Below, piece by piece: positions 46,744 to 55,488 of a stretch of 64,000 nt of DNA. The stretch spans positions 14,006 through 78,005 of the forward strand of contig NZ_JAHKJW010000002.1 of the NCBI RefSeq assembly GCF_019710745.1, read 5' to 3'. This DNA is from Streptomyces beigongshangae. Lineage in GTDB: Bacteria > Actinomycetota > Actinomycetes > Streptomycetales > Streptomycetaceae. Every line of letters starts with the position of its first letter. The stretch's first letter is position 1. A program made the translations under genes and the position numbers. The notes beneath the pieces are model-generated. The model did not search any database, was not told the origin of the DNA, and worked only from the letters and a program-made list of their open reading frames with translations.

Positions 46744-46817
46744 CGCGGGGTGGAGCAGCTCGGTAGCTCGCTGGGCTCATAACCCAGAGGTCGCAGGTTC
46801 AAATCCTGTCCCCGCTA
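46744..46817 (+). tRNA. Initiator tRNA-fMet (CAT anticodon), copy 2
   Basis: Identical over all 74 bases to the copy at 44358, with the same initiator features (C-T first acceptor pair, three G-C pairs below the anticodon loop). Flanks differ, so each copy has its own promoter and terminator. Confidence 0.95.
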
Positions 46818-46824
46818 CTGAAGG

Positions 46825-46864
46825 CCGAAGGCCCGGAACCAGATCAATGGTTCCGGGCCTTCGG
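46825..46864 (+). terminator. Terminator of tRNA-fMet copy 2
   Basis: Perfect 16-base stem (CCGAAGGCCCGGAACC and complement) with an eight-base loop. Confidence 0.85.
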
Positions 46865-46947
46865 TGTATGTGCGTGTTCACCCGCTCCGGCCTGTGTGCG
46901 CCGAGAAGCCCCGGCCGCAGGGCCGGGGCTGCGGGGAGGTCGGTGCG

Positions 46948-47364
46948 TCAGGCCGCCGCGCAGGTCGGGCACACTCCGCGGTACGTCACCTCTACGTCCG
47001 AGACCGTGAAGCCGAAGCGCTCGGAGTCGGGGAGGTCCGCCAGCGGGTTGCCGCCCGGGTGCACGTCCTTGATCGCGCCGCATCGGGCGCAGACCAGGTG
47101 GTGGTGCGGCCGGTGCGCGTTCGGGTCGTACCGCTTCGCGCGTTTGTCGGTGGCGACCTCCAGCACCTCGCCGAGCGACACCAGCTCGCCCAGGGTGTTG
47201 TAGACGGTCGCCCGGGAGATCTCCGGGAGCCTCACGACGGCGCGTGCGTGCACCTCGTCGGCCGTCAGGTGCACGTGGTCGCCCTCCAGGACCTCAGCCA
47301 CGACACGCCGCTGCGCGGTCATGCGCCAGCCGCGTCCGCGCAGTCGTTCCAACAGGTCGCTCAT
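46948..47364 (-). CDS. catR: Fur-family peroxide regulator (CatR/PerR-like)
   Basis: 138 residues. Winged-helix DNA-binding N-terminus (GWRMTAQRRVVAEVLEG; SRATVYNTLGEL) and metal-binding dimerisation domain with HHHLVCARCG and the structural zinc pair CPTC near the end. Divergent from catalase with a palindrome in the shared region, the arrangement of CatR, which represses catA until oxidised by peroxide. ATG 47364 is used; GTG 47370 would add two residues. The CatR assignment rests on context; other Fur paralogues have the same fold. Confidence 0.85.
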   Translation of the reverse strand: MSDLLERLRGRGWRMTAQRRVVAEVLEGDHVHLTADEVHARAVVRLPEISRATVYNTLGELVSLGEVLEVATDKRAKRYDPNAHRPHHHLVCARCGAIKDVHPGGNPLADLPDSERFGFTVSDVEVTYRGVCPTCAAA

Positions 47365-47424
47365 GAGCACAGCCTAACAGCTACCCGGCCCAGATCACGA
47401 ACAGGTGTGACTTTGGAGCGTGAA

Positions 47425-47452
47425 TTGACTTAGACAATGTCTATTGTAGGAT
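47425..47452 (+). promoter_or_regulatory. Catalase promoter with operator in the spacer
   Basis: TTGACT (47425-47430), 16-base spacer, TAGGAT (47447-47452). The perfect palindrome TAGACAATGTCTA fills 47431-47443, so a bound Fur-family protein would block polymerase. The AT content is far above the surroundings. Confidence 0.8.
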
Positions 47453-47507
47453 CGAGCTCGGCTCAGGCCACGGGACAGGATCAGCAGGAATGACGCAGGA
47501 GGCGCAC

Positions 47508-48959
47508 GTGACGCAGGGACCGCTTACGACGGAGGCCGGCGCGCCGGTGGCCGACAACCAGAACAGCGAGACCGCGGGCGTCGGCGGCCCCGTCCTCGTC
47601 CAGGACCAGCTCCTGCTGGAGAAGCTCGCCCACTTCAACCGCGAGCGCATCCCGGAGCGGGTCGTGCACGCCCGCGGAGCCGGCGCGTACGGCACCTTCA
47701 CGCTCACCCGTGACGTCTCGCAGTGGACGCGTGCCGCCTTCCTCTCCGAGGTGGGCAAGCAGACCGAGACCTTCCTGCGCTTCTCGACGGTCGCCGGCAG
47801 CCTCGGCTCCGCCGACGCCGTCCGGGACCCGCGCGGCTGGGCGCTGAAGTTCTACACCGAGGAGGGCAACTACGACCTCGTCGGCAACAACACCCCGGTG
47901 TTCTTCATCAAGGACGCCATCAAATTCCCCGACTTCATCCACACCCAGAAGCGCGACCCGTACACCGGCTCGCAGGAGGCGGACAACGTCTGGGACTTCT
48001 GGGGACTGTCGCCCGAATCCACCCACCAGGTGACGTGGCTGTTCGGCGACCGCGGCATCCCCGCCTCGTACCGCCACATGGACGGCTTCGGCTCGCACAC
48101 CTACCAGTGGAACAACGAGGCCGGCGAGGTCTTCTGGGTCAAGTACCACTTCAAGACCGACCAGGGCATCAAGAACCTCACGACCGAGGAGGCCGTGAAC
48201 GTCTCCGGCCTCGACCCCGACTCGCACCAGCGCGACCTGCGCGAGGCGATCGAGCGCGGCGACTTCCCGTCCTGGACGGTGCAGGTGCAGATCATGCCGG
48301 CGGCCGAGGCGGCGACCTACCGCTTCAACCCCTTCGACCTCACCAAGGTGTGGCCGCACGCGGACTACCCGCCGGTCGAGATCGGCAGGCTGGAGCTCAA
48401 CCGCAACCCGGAGAACGTCTTCGCCGAGGTCGAGCAGAGCATCTTCAGCCCCGCGCACTTCGTTCCGGGCATCGGCCCCTCGCCCGACAAGATGCTCCAG
48501 GGCCGTCTCTTCGCGTACGGCGACGCCCACCGCTACCGCGTCGGCATCAACGCCGACCACCTGCCGGTGAACCGTCCGCACGCCACCGAGGCGCGTACGC
48601 ACTCCCGTGACGGCTTCCTGTACGACGGCCGCCACGGGGCCGCGAAGAACTACGAGCCGAACAGCTTCGGCGGCCCGTTCCAGACGGACCGCCCGCTGTG
48701 GGGGTCAACCTCCGTCACCGGGGTCACCGGCAACACCGAGGCGCCGGTCCACTCCGAGGACAACGACTTCGTGCAGGCGGGCAACCTGTACCGGCTGATG
48801 TCCGAGGACGAGAAGGAGCGGCTGGTCGGCAACCTGGCGGGCTTCATCTCCAAGGTCTCGCGCGACGACATCGCCGAGCGCGCGATCAGCAACTTCCGTC
48901 AGGCCGACGCGGACTTCGGCAAGCGGCTGGAGGTCGCGGTCCAGGCACTGCGCGGCTGA
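47508..48959 (+). CDS. catA: Monofunctional haem catalase
   Basis: 483 residues, small-subunit clade. Distal histidine in [11 protein letters not shown] (about 57), asparagine in [11 protein letters not shown] (about 130) and the proximal haem tyrosine in [12 protein letters not shown] (about 340) are all present. GTG 47508 has an ideal AGGAGG five bases upstream, so it is preferred over ATG 47490. Regulated by the palindrome in its promoter and presumably by the divergent Fur-family gene. Followed by a strong terminator. Confidence 0.95.
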   Translation: MTQGPLTTEAGAPVADNQNSETAGVGGPVLVQDQLLLEKLAHFNRERIPERVVHARGAGAYGTFTLTRDVSQWTRAAFLSEVGKQTETFLRFSTVAGSLGSADAVRDPRGWALKFYTEEGNYDLVGNNTPVFFIKDAIKFPDFIHTQKRDPYTGSQEADNVWDFWGLSPESTHQVTWLFGDRGIPASYRHMDGFGSHTYQWNNEAGEVFWVKYHFKTDQGIKNLTTEEAVNVSGLDPDSHQRDLREAIERGDFPSWTVQVQIMPAAEAATYRFNPFDLTKVWPHADYPPVEIGRLELNRNPENVFAEVEQSIFSPAHFVPGIGPSPDKMLQGRLFAYGDAHRYRVGINADHLPVNRPHATEARTHSRDGFLYDGRHGAAKNYEPNSFGGPFQTDRPLWGSTSVTGVTGNTEAPVHSEDNDFVQAGNLYRLMSEDEKERLVGNLAGFISKVSRDDIAERAISNFRQADADFGKRLEVAVQALRG

Positions 48960-48986
48960 CACCGGCACTGGAACGCTTGCCGTGGA

Positions 48987-49035
48987 GGGCGGGCCGGACC
49001 TCCCCCGTACCAGGGGGGTCCGGCCCGCCCGTTTT
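48987..49035 (+). terminator. Catalase terminator
   Basis: Long G+C stem (GGGCGGGCCGGAC / GTCCGGCCCGCCC, with a C-run/G-run extension and one bulge) followed by GTTTTA. Confidence 0.85.
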
Positions 49036-49051
49036 ACCCGTTTACCCGTCC

Positions 49052-49444
49052 TCAGGCCGGGGCGGGCTGACGGAGCGGTGCCCAGCAGCGGATGATGTCG
49101 CGGACCGAGACGATGCCGGCCGGCTCGCCGCGGTCGAGGACGATGAGATGGCGGAAGCCGCCGTGCGCCATGGCCCGGGCGGCCTCCTCCAGTGTCCAGG
49201 TCGGGGTGGCGAACACCACGGCGGTGGTCGTGTGGGCGTGTGCCCGCTCCGTGTCCGGGCTCTGGCCCAGGCCGACGGAATTGAGGATGTCGCGCTCGGT
49301 CAGTATGCCGATCCCGCTGCCGTCGGGGTCGAGGACCACGGCCGCACCGATGCGGCGCGCGGACATCAGGGCGGCGGCCTTGCGGAGGGTGTGGGCGGGG
49401 CCGATGGTGAGGACCACCGTGCTCATGGCGTCACGGACGAGCAT
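49052..49444 (-). CDS. Two-CBS-domain protein
   Basis: 130 residues, two CBS motifs forming one Bateman module: LVRDAMSTVVLTIGP ... AAVVLDPDGSGIGILTERDIL and TTAVVFATPTWTLEEAARAM ... HLIVLDRGEPAGIVSVRDII. Such modules bind adenine nucleotides; no effector domain is attached, so it is probably a stand-alone sensor. ATG 49444 is used; AGGAGG lies 11 bases upstream, slightly far. Confidence 0.9.
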   Translation of the reverse strand: MLVRDAMSTVVLTIGPAHTLRKAAALMSARRIGAAVVLDPDGSGIGILTERDILNSVGLGQSPDTERAHAHTTTAVVFATPTWTLEEAARAMAHGGFRHLIVLDRGEPAGIVSVRDIIRCWAPLRQPAPA

Positions 49445-49464
49445 GGACGGAGCCACCTCCTAGG

Positions 49465-49484
49465 AATCCGTTCGTTAACGGATT
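49465..49484. promoter_or_regulatory. Inverted repeat upstream of the CBS gene
   Basis: AATCCGTT-CGTT-AACGGATT: perfect eight-base arms, four-base spacer, 20 bases before the start codon. TTCACAAG is repeated just beyond. Plausible operator. Confidence 0.5.
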
Positions 49485-49633
49485 CACAAGTTCACAAGTG
49501 GGGGGACTCTCAGAGTCGCAGCCGAAGGGAGGGTCAACAAGAGGGCGGGCGTGGGCGGTTCGGGGCGTGCGCGGACGGTCCGGGGCGTGCCCGGTGGCCC
49601 AGGGCGTGAGCATCGGGCCCCTGCACCCCGGCG

Positions 49634-49741
49634 ACTCCACACGTCCCGTCGGCGCCGGTCGATCCACACGTCCCGGTGGCGCCGGTCGATCCGTGCGTCC
49701 CGTCGGCGCCGGCCGATCCGTGCGTCTCAGTAGCGCTGGTT
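49634..49741. repeat. Four-copy 27-bp tandem array at the 3' end of hisN
   Basis: Units start at 49634, 49661, 49688 and 49715 (core GATCC-A/G-C/T-ACGTCCC-GT-GGCGCCGG). The last, most diverged unit holds the final hisN codons and stop. On the minus strand another frame would read as Gly-x-y repeats. Confidence 0.85.
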
Positions 49742-50527
49742 GAGGTATCCCAGCAGCTCGTCGTGCAGGATGCCGTTCGACGCCGCCGCGTTGCCGCTGT
49801 GCGGGCCCGGGCGGCCGTCGAGGCCGGTGAAGGAACCACCCGCCTCGGTCACCACGATCGCGGTGGCCGCCATGTCCCACAGCGACAGCTCGGGCTCCGC
49901 GCAGATGTCGACCGAGCCCTCGGCCACCATCATGTACGGCCAGAAGTCGCCGTACGCGCGCGTGCGCCACACCTCGCGGCTCAGGTCCAGGAAGCCGTCC
50001 AGCAGGCTGCGCTCCTCCCAGCCGCTCAGCGAGGAGTACGCGAACGAGGCGTCCCGTATGTGCGACACCCCGGAGACCTTCAGCCGGGACGCGGACGACA
50101 GACTGCGGCCGGTGAACGCGCCGTGGCCCTTCGCCGCCCACCAGCGACGGGCCAGCGCGGGGGCGGAGACCACGCCGACGACGGGCTGGAAACCGCCCTC
50201 GCCCGCCTCCATCAGCGCGATGAGCGTGGCCCAGACGGGCACACCGCGTACGTAGTTCTTGGTGCCGTCGATCGGGTCGATCACCCAGCGGCGGGGGCCC
50301 GTGCCCTCGACCCCGAACTCCTCGCCGAGGATCGCGTCGCGCGGCCGTGCCCGCTGGAGGTGGCCGCGGATCAGTTCCTCGGCGGTCTTGTCGGCCTCGC
50401 TCACCGGGGTCATGTCCGGCTTGGTCTCGACCTTGAGGTCGAGTGCCTTGAACCGGTCCATCGTCGCGGCGTCGGCGGCGTCCGCCAGGACATGGGCGAG
50501 GCGCAGGTCATCGCGGTAGTCGGGCAT
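49727..50527 (-). CDS. hisN: Histidinol-phosphatase HisN (inositol monophosphatase family)
   Basis: 266 residues. Metal-site motifs of the inositol-monophosphatase fold: GEEFG (about 70), [15 protein letters not shown] (about 82-96), and [13 protein letters not shown] (about 210). Close to actinobacterial HisN, which dephosphorylates histidinol phosphate in histidine synthesis. The rest of the his pathway is not linked here, as is usual in actinomycetes. TACCGT six bases before the ATG, with no ribosome-binding site, suggests a leaderless mRNA. Confidence 0.88.
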   Translation of the reverse strand: MPDYRDDLRLAHVLADAADAATMDRFKALDLKVETKPDMTPVSEADKTAEELIRGHLQRARPRDAILGEEFGVEGTGPRRWVIDPIDGTKNYVRGVPVWATLIALMEAGEGGFQPVVGVVSAPALARRWWAAKGHGAFTGRSLSSASRLKVSGVSHIRDASFAYSSLSGWEERSLLDGFLDLSREVWRTRAYGDFWPYMMVAEGSVDICAEPELSLWDMAATAIVVTEAGGSFTGLDGRPGPHSGNAAASNGILHDELLGYLNQRY

Positions 50528-50844
50528 GCGTGAACGGTACCGGTCCGCGGGTCGCGGGAAGAAGGGCGGGGCTGTGGGGAGGGCGCCGTGCCGGTGCGCG
50601 GCCGCGCACCGGCACGGCCGGCCGCGCACCGGGGAGACGCGTACGACGGAGCCCGCAGGGGTGTCCGCACGAGTGCCCGCAGGAGTGTCCACGGGCCGTC
50701 CACGGGGGCGTCCGTGTGGGGGCGCTCCTCAGGCGTCGCGCCCTCTGAGAGCGCCGTGAGCCCACGGCACGGCGCGAAGTCTTGACAGTGCCTCCGCACG
50801 CGTCAACTCTGATGCGCAGAGCCGATCGTCCCCGGGAGGCGACG
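50528..50844. other. Divergent intergenic region between hisN and the TetR gene
   Basis: Holds a perfect 28-base palindrome at 50588-50615, several near-copies of GTGTCCGCACGAGTGCCCGCAGG-like words broken over 50660-50690, and TTGACA at 50782-50787 followed by a weak -10, probably the TetR promoter. TTGACA and a downstream GTCAA form an inverted pair. No gene seen. Confidence 0.55.
50588..50615. repeat. Perfect 28-bp palindrome
   Basis: Arms GTGCCGGTGCGCGG and complement with no spacer, between divergent genes, so not a terminator of either. A partial copy of the right arm follows directly (GGCCGCGCACCGG). Confidence 0.8.
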
Positions 50845-51456
50845 ATGCCTGCAGCGCGGGAATCCCTACTGGACGCCGCCTACACGGCGCTCGGACGCCG
50901 TCCGTGGTCCGCCGTGCGGATGGTCGACGTCGCCGCCGTCGCCGGAGTGTCCCGGCAGACCCTCTACAACGAGTTCGGCAGCAAGGAGGGCCTGGCCCGG
51001 GCGCTCGTACGGCGGGAGGCGGACGCCTATCTCGCCGGGGTGGAGCGGGCCCTGGTGAGCCGGCCCGAGCCCCGGGAGCGGCTGGCCGCCGCGGCGGAGT
51101 GGACGGCGTCCGCGGCGCGGGGCAACGCGCTGGTGCGGGCGATGCTCACGGGGTGCTGGGGGGAGCGGCTGCCCTCGCCGACCCTGTCCGCCGTGCCGTC
51201 GTCCTCGGCCGTGCCGGCCCAGCGGCGGGCCGACGGGCCACTGCCCTCGCCCGGCGACTTCGTGGCGCTGGTACGGGACCGGGCGGTCGCCTCGCTGGTC
51301 GCGCCCGGCGGGTCGAAGTCCGAGGCGGCGGAGCTGGCCCGCGTCTGTGAGCTCGCCGTGCGGCTGGGGGTGTCGTGCGTGCTGGCGCCGGTGGGGGAGG
51401 GGGGTACGGCGGGGCTGGTCCGGGACGCGCTGGCCACGGTGCGGTCCGTGGTCTGA
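50845..51456 (+). CDS. TetR-family transcriptional regulator
   Basis: 203 residues. N-terminal helix-turn-helix: MVDVAAVAGVSRQTLYNEFG (about 26-45) followed by SKEGL. The ligand domain is not assignable. ATG 50845 has GGGAGGCG upstream. Convergent with an SMR transporter gene 52 bases away, a likely but unproven target. Confidence 0.9.
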   Translation: MPAARESLLDAAYTALGRRPWSAVRMVDVAAVAGVSRQTLYNEFGSKEGLARALVRREADAYLAGVERALVSRPEPRERLAAAAEWTASAARGNALVRAMLTGCWGERLPSPTLSAVPSSSAVPAQRRADGPLPSPGDFVALVRDRAVASLVAPGGSKSEAAELARVCELAVRLGVSCVLAPVGEGGTAGLVRDALATVRSVV

Positions 51457-51508
51457 CGGCGTCCGCGGCGCGGAGCGGCAGGGAGACGGAGCAGGCCGGG
51501 GGACCGGG

Positions 51509-51832
51509 TCAGTGGGACGAGCCCGACAACTGCAGGCCGATGACCCCGATGATCACGAACGAGATCGAGACGATCTTCAGCGTGGACACCAGGTCGTCGA
51601 GGAAGACCATGCCGTAGATGGCGGTGCCCGCCGCGCCGATACCCGTCCACACCGCATAGGCGGGGCCCACGTCGAGCTTCTTCAGGGACAGGGTGAGCAG
51701 GCCGAAGCTGCCCAGTGCGAAGACGCAGAAGGCGACCGTCGGCCAGAGTCTCGTGAAGCCGTGGGAGAGCTTGAGACAGACGGCGAACCCCGTCTCCAGG
51801 AATCCCGCCACGACCACCAGCAGCCACGCCAT
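51509..51832 (-). CDS. Small multidrug resistance (SMR) transporter
   Basis: 107 residues with four membrane helices. The essential glutamate of SMR proteins is in the first helix (GFLETGFAVCLKLSHGF, about residue 13), and GPAYAVWTGIGAAGTAI is the family's central motif. Sequence is closer to SugE/Gdx-type guanidinium exporters than to EmrE, given the LKLSHGF segment. Works as a dual-topology dimer, or with a partner that is not seen here. Confidence 0.9.
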   Translation of the reverse strand: MAWLLVVVAGFLETGFAVCLKLSHGFTRLWPTVAFCVFALGSFGLLTLSLKKLDVGPAYAVWTGIGAAGTAIYGMVFLDDLVSTLKIVSISFVIIGVIGLQLSGSSH

Positions 51833-51966
51833 GTGATGCCCTCCCACGCTCCGTGACCGCCTGGATCGGATTGGTGCGATTATGCCTTTACCGTCGCGGC
51901 GGGAAAGCAAACAACACCCAGGTCAAAACAGCATCCGGGGTGGAGCGACACCCAGGTCACACGGGA

Positions 51967-52977
51967 TCAGTCACCCTCGTGCCGCTCCCGCGTCGAGAGC
52001 AGCCGGCGCAGCGAGTAGAGCCGGGCCGGGTCCGCGTGCCCCTCGGCGACCCACCCGTCCAGCGCGCAGTCCGGCTCGTCGTGGCTGCACGCCCGCGGAC
52101 AGCCCTCCGTGCCGGGCTCCAGGTCGGGGAACGCCTTGATCACCCTCGACGGGTTTACGTGGTGCAGCCCGAAGGACCGTACGCCCGGTGTGTCGACCAC
52201 CCATCCCCCGTCGTCCGGCAGCGGGATCGCGCGCGCCGAGGTCGTGGTGTGCCTGCCACGGCCGGTCACCGCGTTGACCACGCCCGTGGACCGCCGCCGC
52301 TCGTGTGCCACCAGCGCGTTGACCAGCGTCGTCTTTCCGACCCCCGAGTGCCCGACGAACGCCGTGATCTTGCCGTCCAGCTGCTTGCGCACGCGGTCCA
52401 CGGCCTCGCCGCTCTCCAGCTCCGCGCGGCTCGTCACGACGTACGGGACCCCCAGGGCCCCGTACAGCTCCAGGATCTCGTCGGGGGGCGCGAGGTCCGA
52501 CTTGGTGAGGACGAGGACCGGGTCGAGGCCGCCGTCGTACGCCGCCACGAGGCAGCGGTCGATCAGGCGCGGGCGCGGCTCCGGATCGGCGAGGGCCGTG
52601 ACGATGGCCAGCTGGTCGGCGTTGGCGACGACCACCCGCTCGTACGGATCGTCGTCGTCGGCCGTGCGGCGCAGGACCGAGGTGCGCGGCTCGATGCGGA
52701 CGATGCGGGCCAGGGTGTCCTTCTTGCCGGTCAGATCGCCGACGATGGCCACCCGGTCGCCGACGACCGCGGCCTTGCGGCCCAGTTCGCGCGCCTTCAT
52801 GGCGAAGACCACGCGGTCCTCGACGAGGCAGGTCAGCCGGCCCCGGTCGACGGTGAGGACCAGGCCCTCCGCCGCGTCCTCGTGCTTGGGACGGATGTTC
52901 GTCCGCGGCCGGTTGCCCTTGCGGTTCGGGCGCTCGCGGATGTCGTCCTCGTCGGTGTGCTTGCCGTAACGGCGCAT
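51967..52977 (-). CDS. rsgA: Ribosome small-subunit GTPase RsgA
   Basis: 336 residues. RsgA checks the decoding centre of the maturing 30S subunit. The circularly permuted G domain is clear: LTKSD (G4, about 160) precedes GHSGVGKTTLVNAL (G1, about 207) and DTPGVRSFGL (G3, about 262). An OB-fold region is N-terminal, and a C-terminal zinc motif reads CPRACSHDEPDC. The basic N-terminus is typical for actinobacteria. Lies 16 bases after aroA and is probably co-transcribed. Confidence 0.94.
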   Translation of the reverse strand: MRRYGKHTDEDDIRERPNRKGNRPRTNIRPKHEDAAEGLVLTVDRGRLTCLVEDRVVFAMKARELGRKAAVVGDRVAIVGDLTGKKDTLARIVRIEPRTSVLRRTADDDDPYERVVVANADQLAIVTALADPEPRPRLIDRCLVAAYDGGLDPVLVLTKSDLAPPDEILELYGALGVPYVVTSRAELESGEAVDRVRKQLDGKITAFVGHSGVGKTTLVNALVAHERRRSTGVVNAVTGRGRHTTTSARAIPLPDDGGWVVDTPGVRSFGLHHVNPSRVIKAFPDLEPGTEGCPRACSHDEPDCALDGWVAEGHADPARLYSLRRLLSTRERHEGD

Positions 52978-52993
52978 GATCCCGGTCCGCCCG

Positions 52994-54310
52994 TCAGTTC
53001 CCGAGCATTCCGGTCCACAGGGCGGGGAAGTCCGGCAGGGTCTTCGCCGTCGTCGCCACGTTCTCGATCTGTACGCCGTCGACCGCGAGGCCGATGATCG
53101 CGCCCGCGGTGGCCATGCGGTGGTCGTCGTAGGTGTGGAAGATCCCGCCGTGCAGCCGGCGCGGGCGGATGCGGAGGCCGTCGGAGGTCTCGGTGACGTC
53201 GCCGCCGAGCTCGTTGATCTCCTTGGTGAGCGCTGCGAGGCGGTCCGTCTCGTGCAGCCGCAGATGGGACACACCGCGCAGGGTCGACGGGGAGTCGGCG
53301 AGCGCCGCGACCGCCGCGATGCCCGGGGTCAGCTCGCCGACCTCGCCCAGGTCCACGTCGATGCCGCGGACCGAGCCCGATCCGGTGAACCTGAGCCCCA
53401 GGTCGGTCAGCTCGCAGGAGCCGCCCATCTCGGTGAAGATCTCGCGCAGTCTGTCGCCCGGCTGGGTGGTGCGGGCGGGCCAGTCGGGGATGACGACCGT
53501 ACCCCCGGTGACCAGGGCGGCCGCCAGGAACGGCTGTGCGTTCGACAGGTCAGGTTCGACCGTCAGGTCCCGGCCGAGGAGCGCGCCCGGTGTGACCCGC
53601 CAGACGTTCGGCTCGCCGCCCGACTCCGGGGTGTCCACCTGGGCGCCGATCGAGCGCAGCATGTCGACCGTCATCCGGATGTGCGGCACGGACGGCAGGG
53701 TCGAACCGGTGTGCCGTACCTCCACGCCCTGGTTGAAGCGCGGACCGGACAGCAGCAGCGCCGACACGAACTGCGAGGACGAGGACGCGTCGATCTCCAC
53801 CGGGCCGCCCTCCAGCGCCCCGCCGCCGTGCACGGTCAGCGGGAGCGCGCCCCGGCCGTCGTCGTCGATCCGGGCGCCCAGGGCGCGCAGGCTCTCGATC
53901 ACACCGGTCAGCGGGCGCTCGTACGAGCGGGGGTCGCCGTCGAAGCGGATGGGGCCGTCGGCCAGCGCGGCGACCGGGGGCAGGAAGCGCATCACCGTGC
54001 CGGCGTTGCCCACGTCGACGGTGGCCGGGCCCTGCAGGCCCGAGGGGATGACGCGCCATGCCTCGCCGGAGCCGTCGGGGCCCACGCCCTCCTCGATACC
54101 GACGCCCATGGCCCGCAGGGCACCGGCCATCAGGAGGGTGTCGCGGGAGCGGAGCGGACGGCGGAGCCAGCCGGGCTCGGCCGCGAGGGCGGCGAGGACG
54201 AGCGCGCGGTTGGTGACCGACTTGGACCCGGGCACGTGGACCGTCGCGTCGACGGCGCCGCTCGCGTGCGGGGCGGGCCAGAGGGCGGTGTGGGCGGGGT
54301 TAACGGGCAT
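52994..54310 (-). CDS. aroA: 3-phosphoshikimate 1-carboxyvinyltransferase (EPSP synthase)
   Basis: 438 residues. Transfers enolpyruvate from PEP to shikimate-3-phosphate. Substrate-binding motifs: [11 protein letters not shown] (about 27), [12 protein letters not shown] (about 99), [10 protein letters not shown] (about 178), [10 protein letters not shown] (about 345) and [11 protein letters not shown] (about 392). Length is standard. Head of an aroA-rsgA pair conserved in actinomycetes. Confidence 0.96.
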   Translation of the reverse strand: MPVNPAHTALWPAPHASGAVDATVHVPGSKSVTNRALVLAALAAEPGWLRRPLRSRDTLLMAGALRAMGVGIEEGVGPDGSGEAWRVIPSGLQGPATVDVGNAGTVMRFLPPVAALADGPIRFDGDPRSYERPLTGVIESLRALGARIDDDGRGALPLTVHGGGALEGGPVEIDASSSSQFVSALLLSGPRFNQGVEVRHTGSTLPSVPHIRMTVDMLRSIGAQVDTPESGGEPNVWRVTPGALLGRDLTVEPDLSNAQPFLAAALVTGGTVVIPDWPARTTQPGDRLREIFTEMGGSCELTDLGLRFTGSGSVRGIDVDLGEVGELTPGIAAVAALADSPSTLRGVSHLRLHETDRLAALTKEINELGGDVTETSDGLRIRPRRLHGGIFHTYDDHRMATAGAIIGLAVDGVQIENVATTAKTLPDFPALWTGMLGN

Positions 54311-54401
54311 GCCCTCACTTTAGTGGGGGTTCGCCCCGCTGGGTTTGGCCGGGAAACGGCTGCCGCCGGACCGGGGCGTGCCGGGTGCGGGCGGACGGGG
54401 C

Positions 54402-54484
54402 CGATATGGGCCGGACGGGGGCGATACGGGCCAGGCGGGCGGCGATACAGGCCGGACAGGGGGCGATACGGGCCGGACGGGGTT
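54402..54484. repeat. 20-21-bp tandem array upstream of aroA
   Basis: Four units starting at 54402, 54422, 54443 and 54464, core CGATACGGGCCGGACGGGG. Lies in the 287-base gap between the M50 peptidase gene and aroA. I see nothing else in that gap except a GC-rich CCCCGCGCCCGTCGAAGGG-like segment. Confidence 0.8.
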
Positions 54485-54597
54485 GGCCGTGCAATTCCCC
54501 GCGCCCGTCGAAGGGCTTTGCCACCGGGGGCCGCACGGGTCCCCACGGTTCCCCCGCCTCCGCCGGGAGGGCTTCGCCGCCGAGGGGCTGTGTCCCG

Positions 54598-55320
54598 TCA
54601 CAGGCCCAGCAGCCACCTTCCGCCGCCCAGGAGGGAGCAGACGGAGACCGCATGGAAGAGGAACAGCCACAGGCCCGCCGGTACGTGGGTCAGGCGGGAG
54701 AGCTGGTCCGCGTCCGAGTCGCCCGCTCCGCCGCGCATGCGTTTGGCCTGGAGCTCGAAGGCCGGACGGACCCCGCCGAGCAGCAGGAACCAGACGACGG
54801 CGTACGCGAACGCGGCCTGTACCTGAGGACCGGCCAGCCAGGACACCACCACGAAGGTGGCGCCGGTGACGAGGACCGTCAGCGCGCCGTACGCGTTGCG
54901 GATCATCACCAGCATGGCCACGAGCAGCAGCGTGGCCAGCCAGAGCAGGGCCGTGATGTGACCGGCGGCCAGCAGCGCGGCACCGCCGAGGCCGAGCAGC
55001 GGGGGAGCCGTGTAGCCCGCCGCCGCCGTGAGGATCATGCCGAGACCGGTCGGCTTGCCGCGGCTGACGGTCAGGCCGCTGGTGTCGGAGTGCAGCCGGA
55101 TGCCGTCGAGGCTGCGGCCCGTGAGAAGCGCGACCAGACCGTGGCCGCCCTCGTGGGCGATGGTGATGGCGTTGCGCGACAGCCGCCACACCGGGTGCGG
55201 GACGATCACGGCGAGCGCGGCGGCCATCGTGGCCACGACGACCCAGGTGTCGGGGTCGGGCTGGCTTCCGAAGACCTCGTCCCAGAGGGTGGCCAGCGAG
55301 GTGGCGGCGGTGCTGTCCAT
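54598..55320 (-). CDS. M50B-like membrane metallopeptidase
   Basis: 240 residues, about six membrane helices. Zinc motif HEGGH (about 55-59) lies in ITIAHEGGHGLVALLTGR, directly after the second helix. ATG 55320 has GGAGCC upstream. Belongs to the DUF-type M50 family common in actinobacteria; the target is unknown. Weak relation to site-2 proteases involved in sigma-factor control, but no PDZ domain. Confidence 0.85.
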   Translation of the reverse strand: MDSTAATSLATLWDEVFGSQPDPDTWVVVATMAAALAVIVPHPVWRLSRNAITIAHEGGHGLVALLTGRSLDGIRLHSDTSGLTVSRGKPTGLGMILTAAAGYTAPPLLGLGGAALLAAGHITALLWLATLLLVAMLVMIRNAYGALTVLVTGATFVVVSWLAGPQVQAAFAYAVVWFLLLGGVRPAFELQAKRMRGGAGDSDADQLSRLTHVPAGLWLFLFHAVSVCSLLGGGRWLLGL

Positions 55321-55488
55321 GAGCGGTTTCGGCTCCCTTGGCGCGAAGTCGATGAGGGTGGGCGCGTGGCATGTGGCGCGTGACACGTGGCGTGCGGCGT
55401 GTGACACGTGGAGTACGGCGTGCGGCACACGGCGCGGTCGTCGGGATGAGGTGGTCGGGCGGCGGGCGGGCCTGGCAGTCTGGCATGT
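55321..55488. other. Divergent region between M50 peptidase and SRAP genes
   Basis: Contains repeated GTGACACGTGG words (55379-55389, 55400-55410) and related GCGTGGCATGTGG/GTGCGGCACACGG words, each carrying or resembling CACGTG. Could be binding sites for a shared regulator. Confidence 0.45.

Noticed and set aside
44358..46817. tRNA pair as integration (att) sites of a mobile element
   Set aside because: The DNA between them holds an ordinary Sel1/TPR gene with typical composition and no integrase, and both tRNAs are intact with different flanks.
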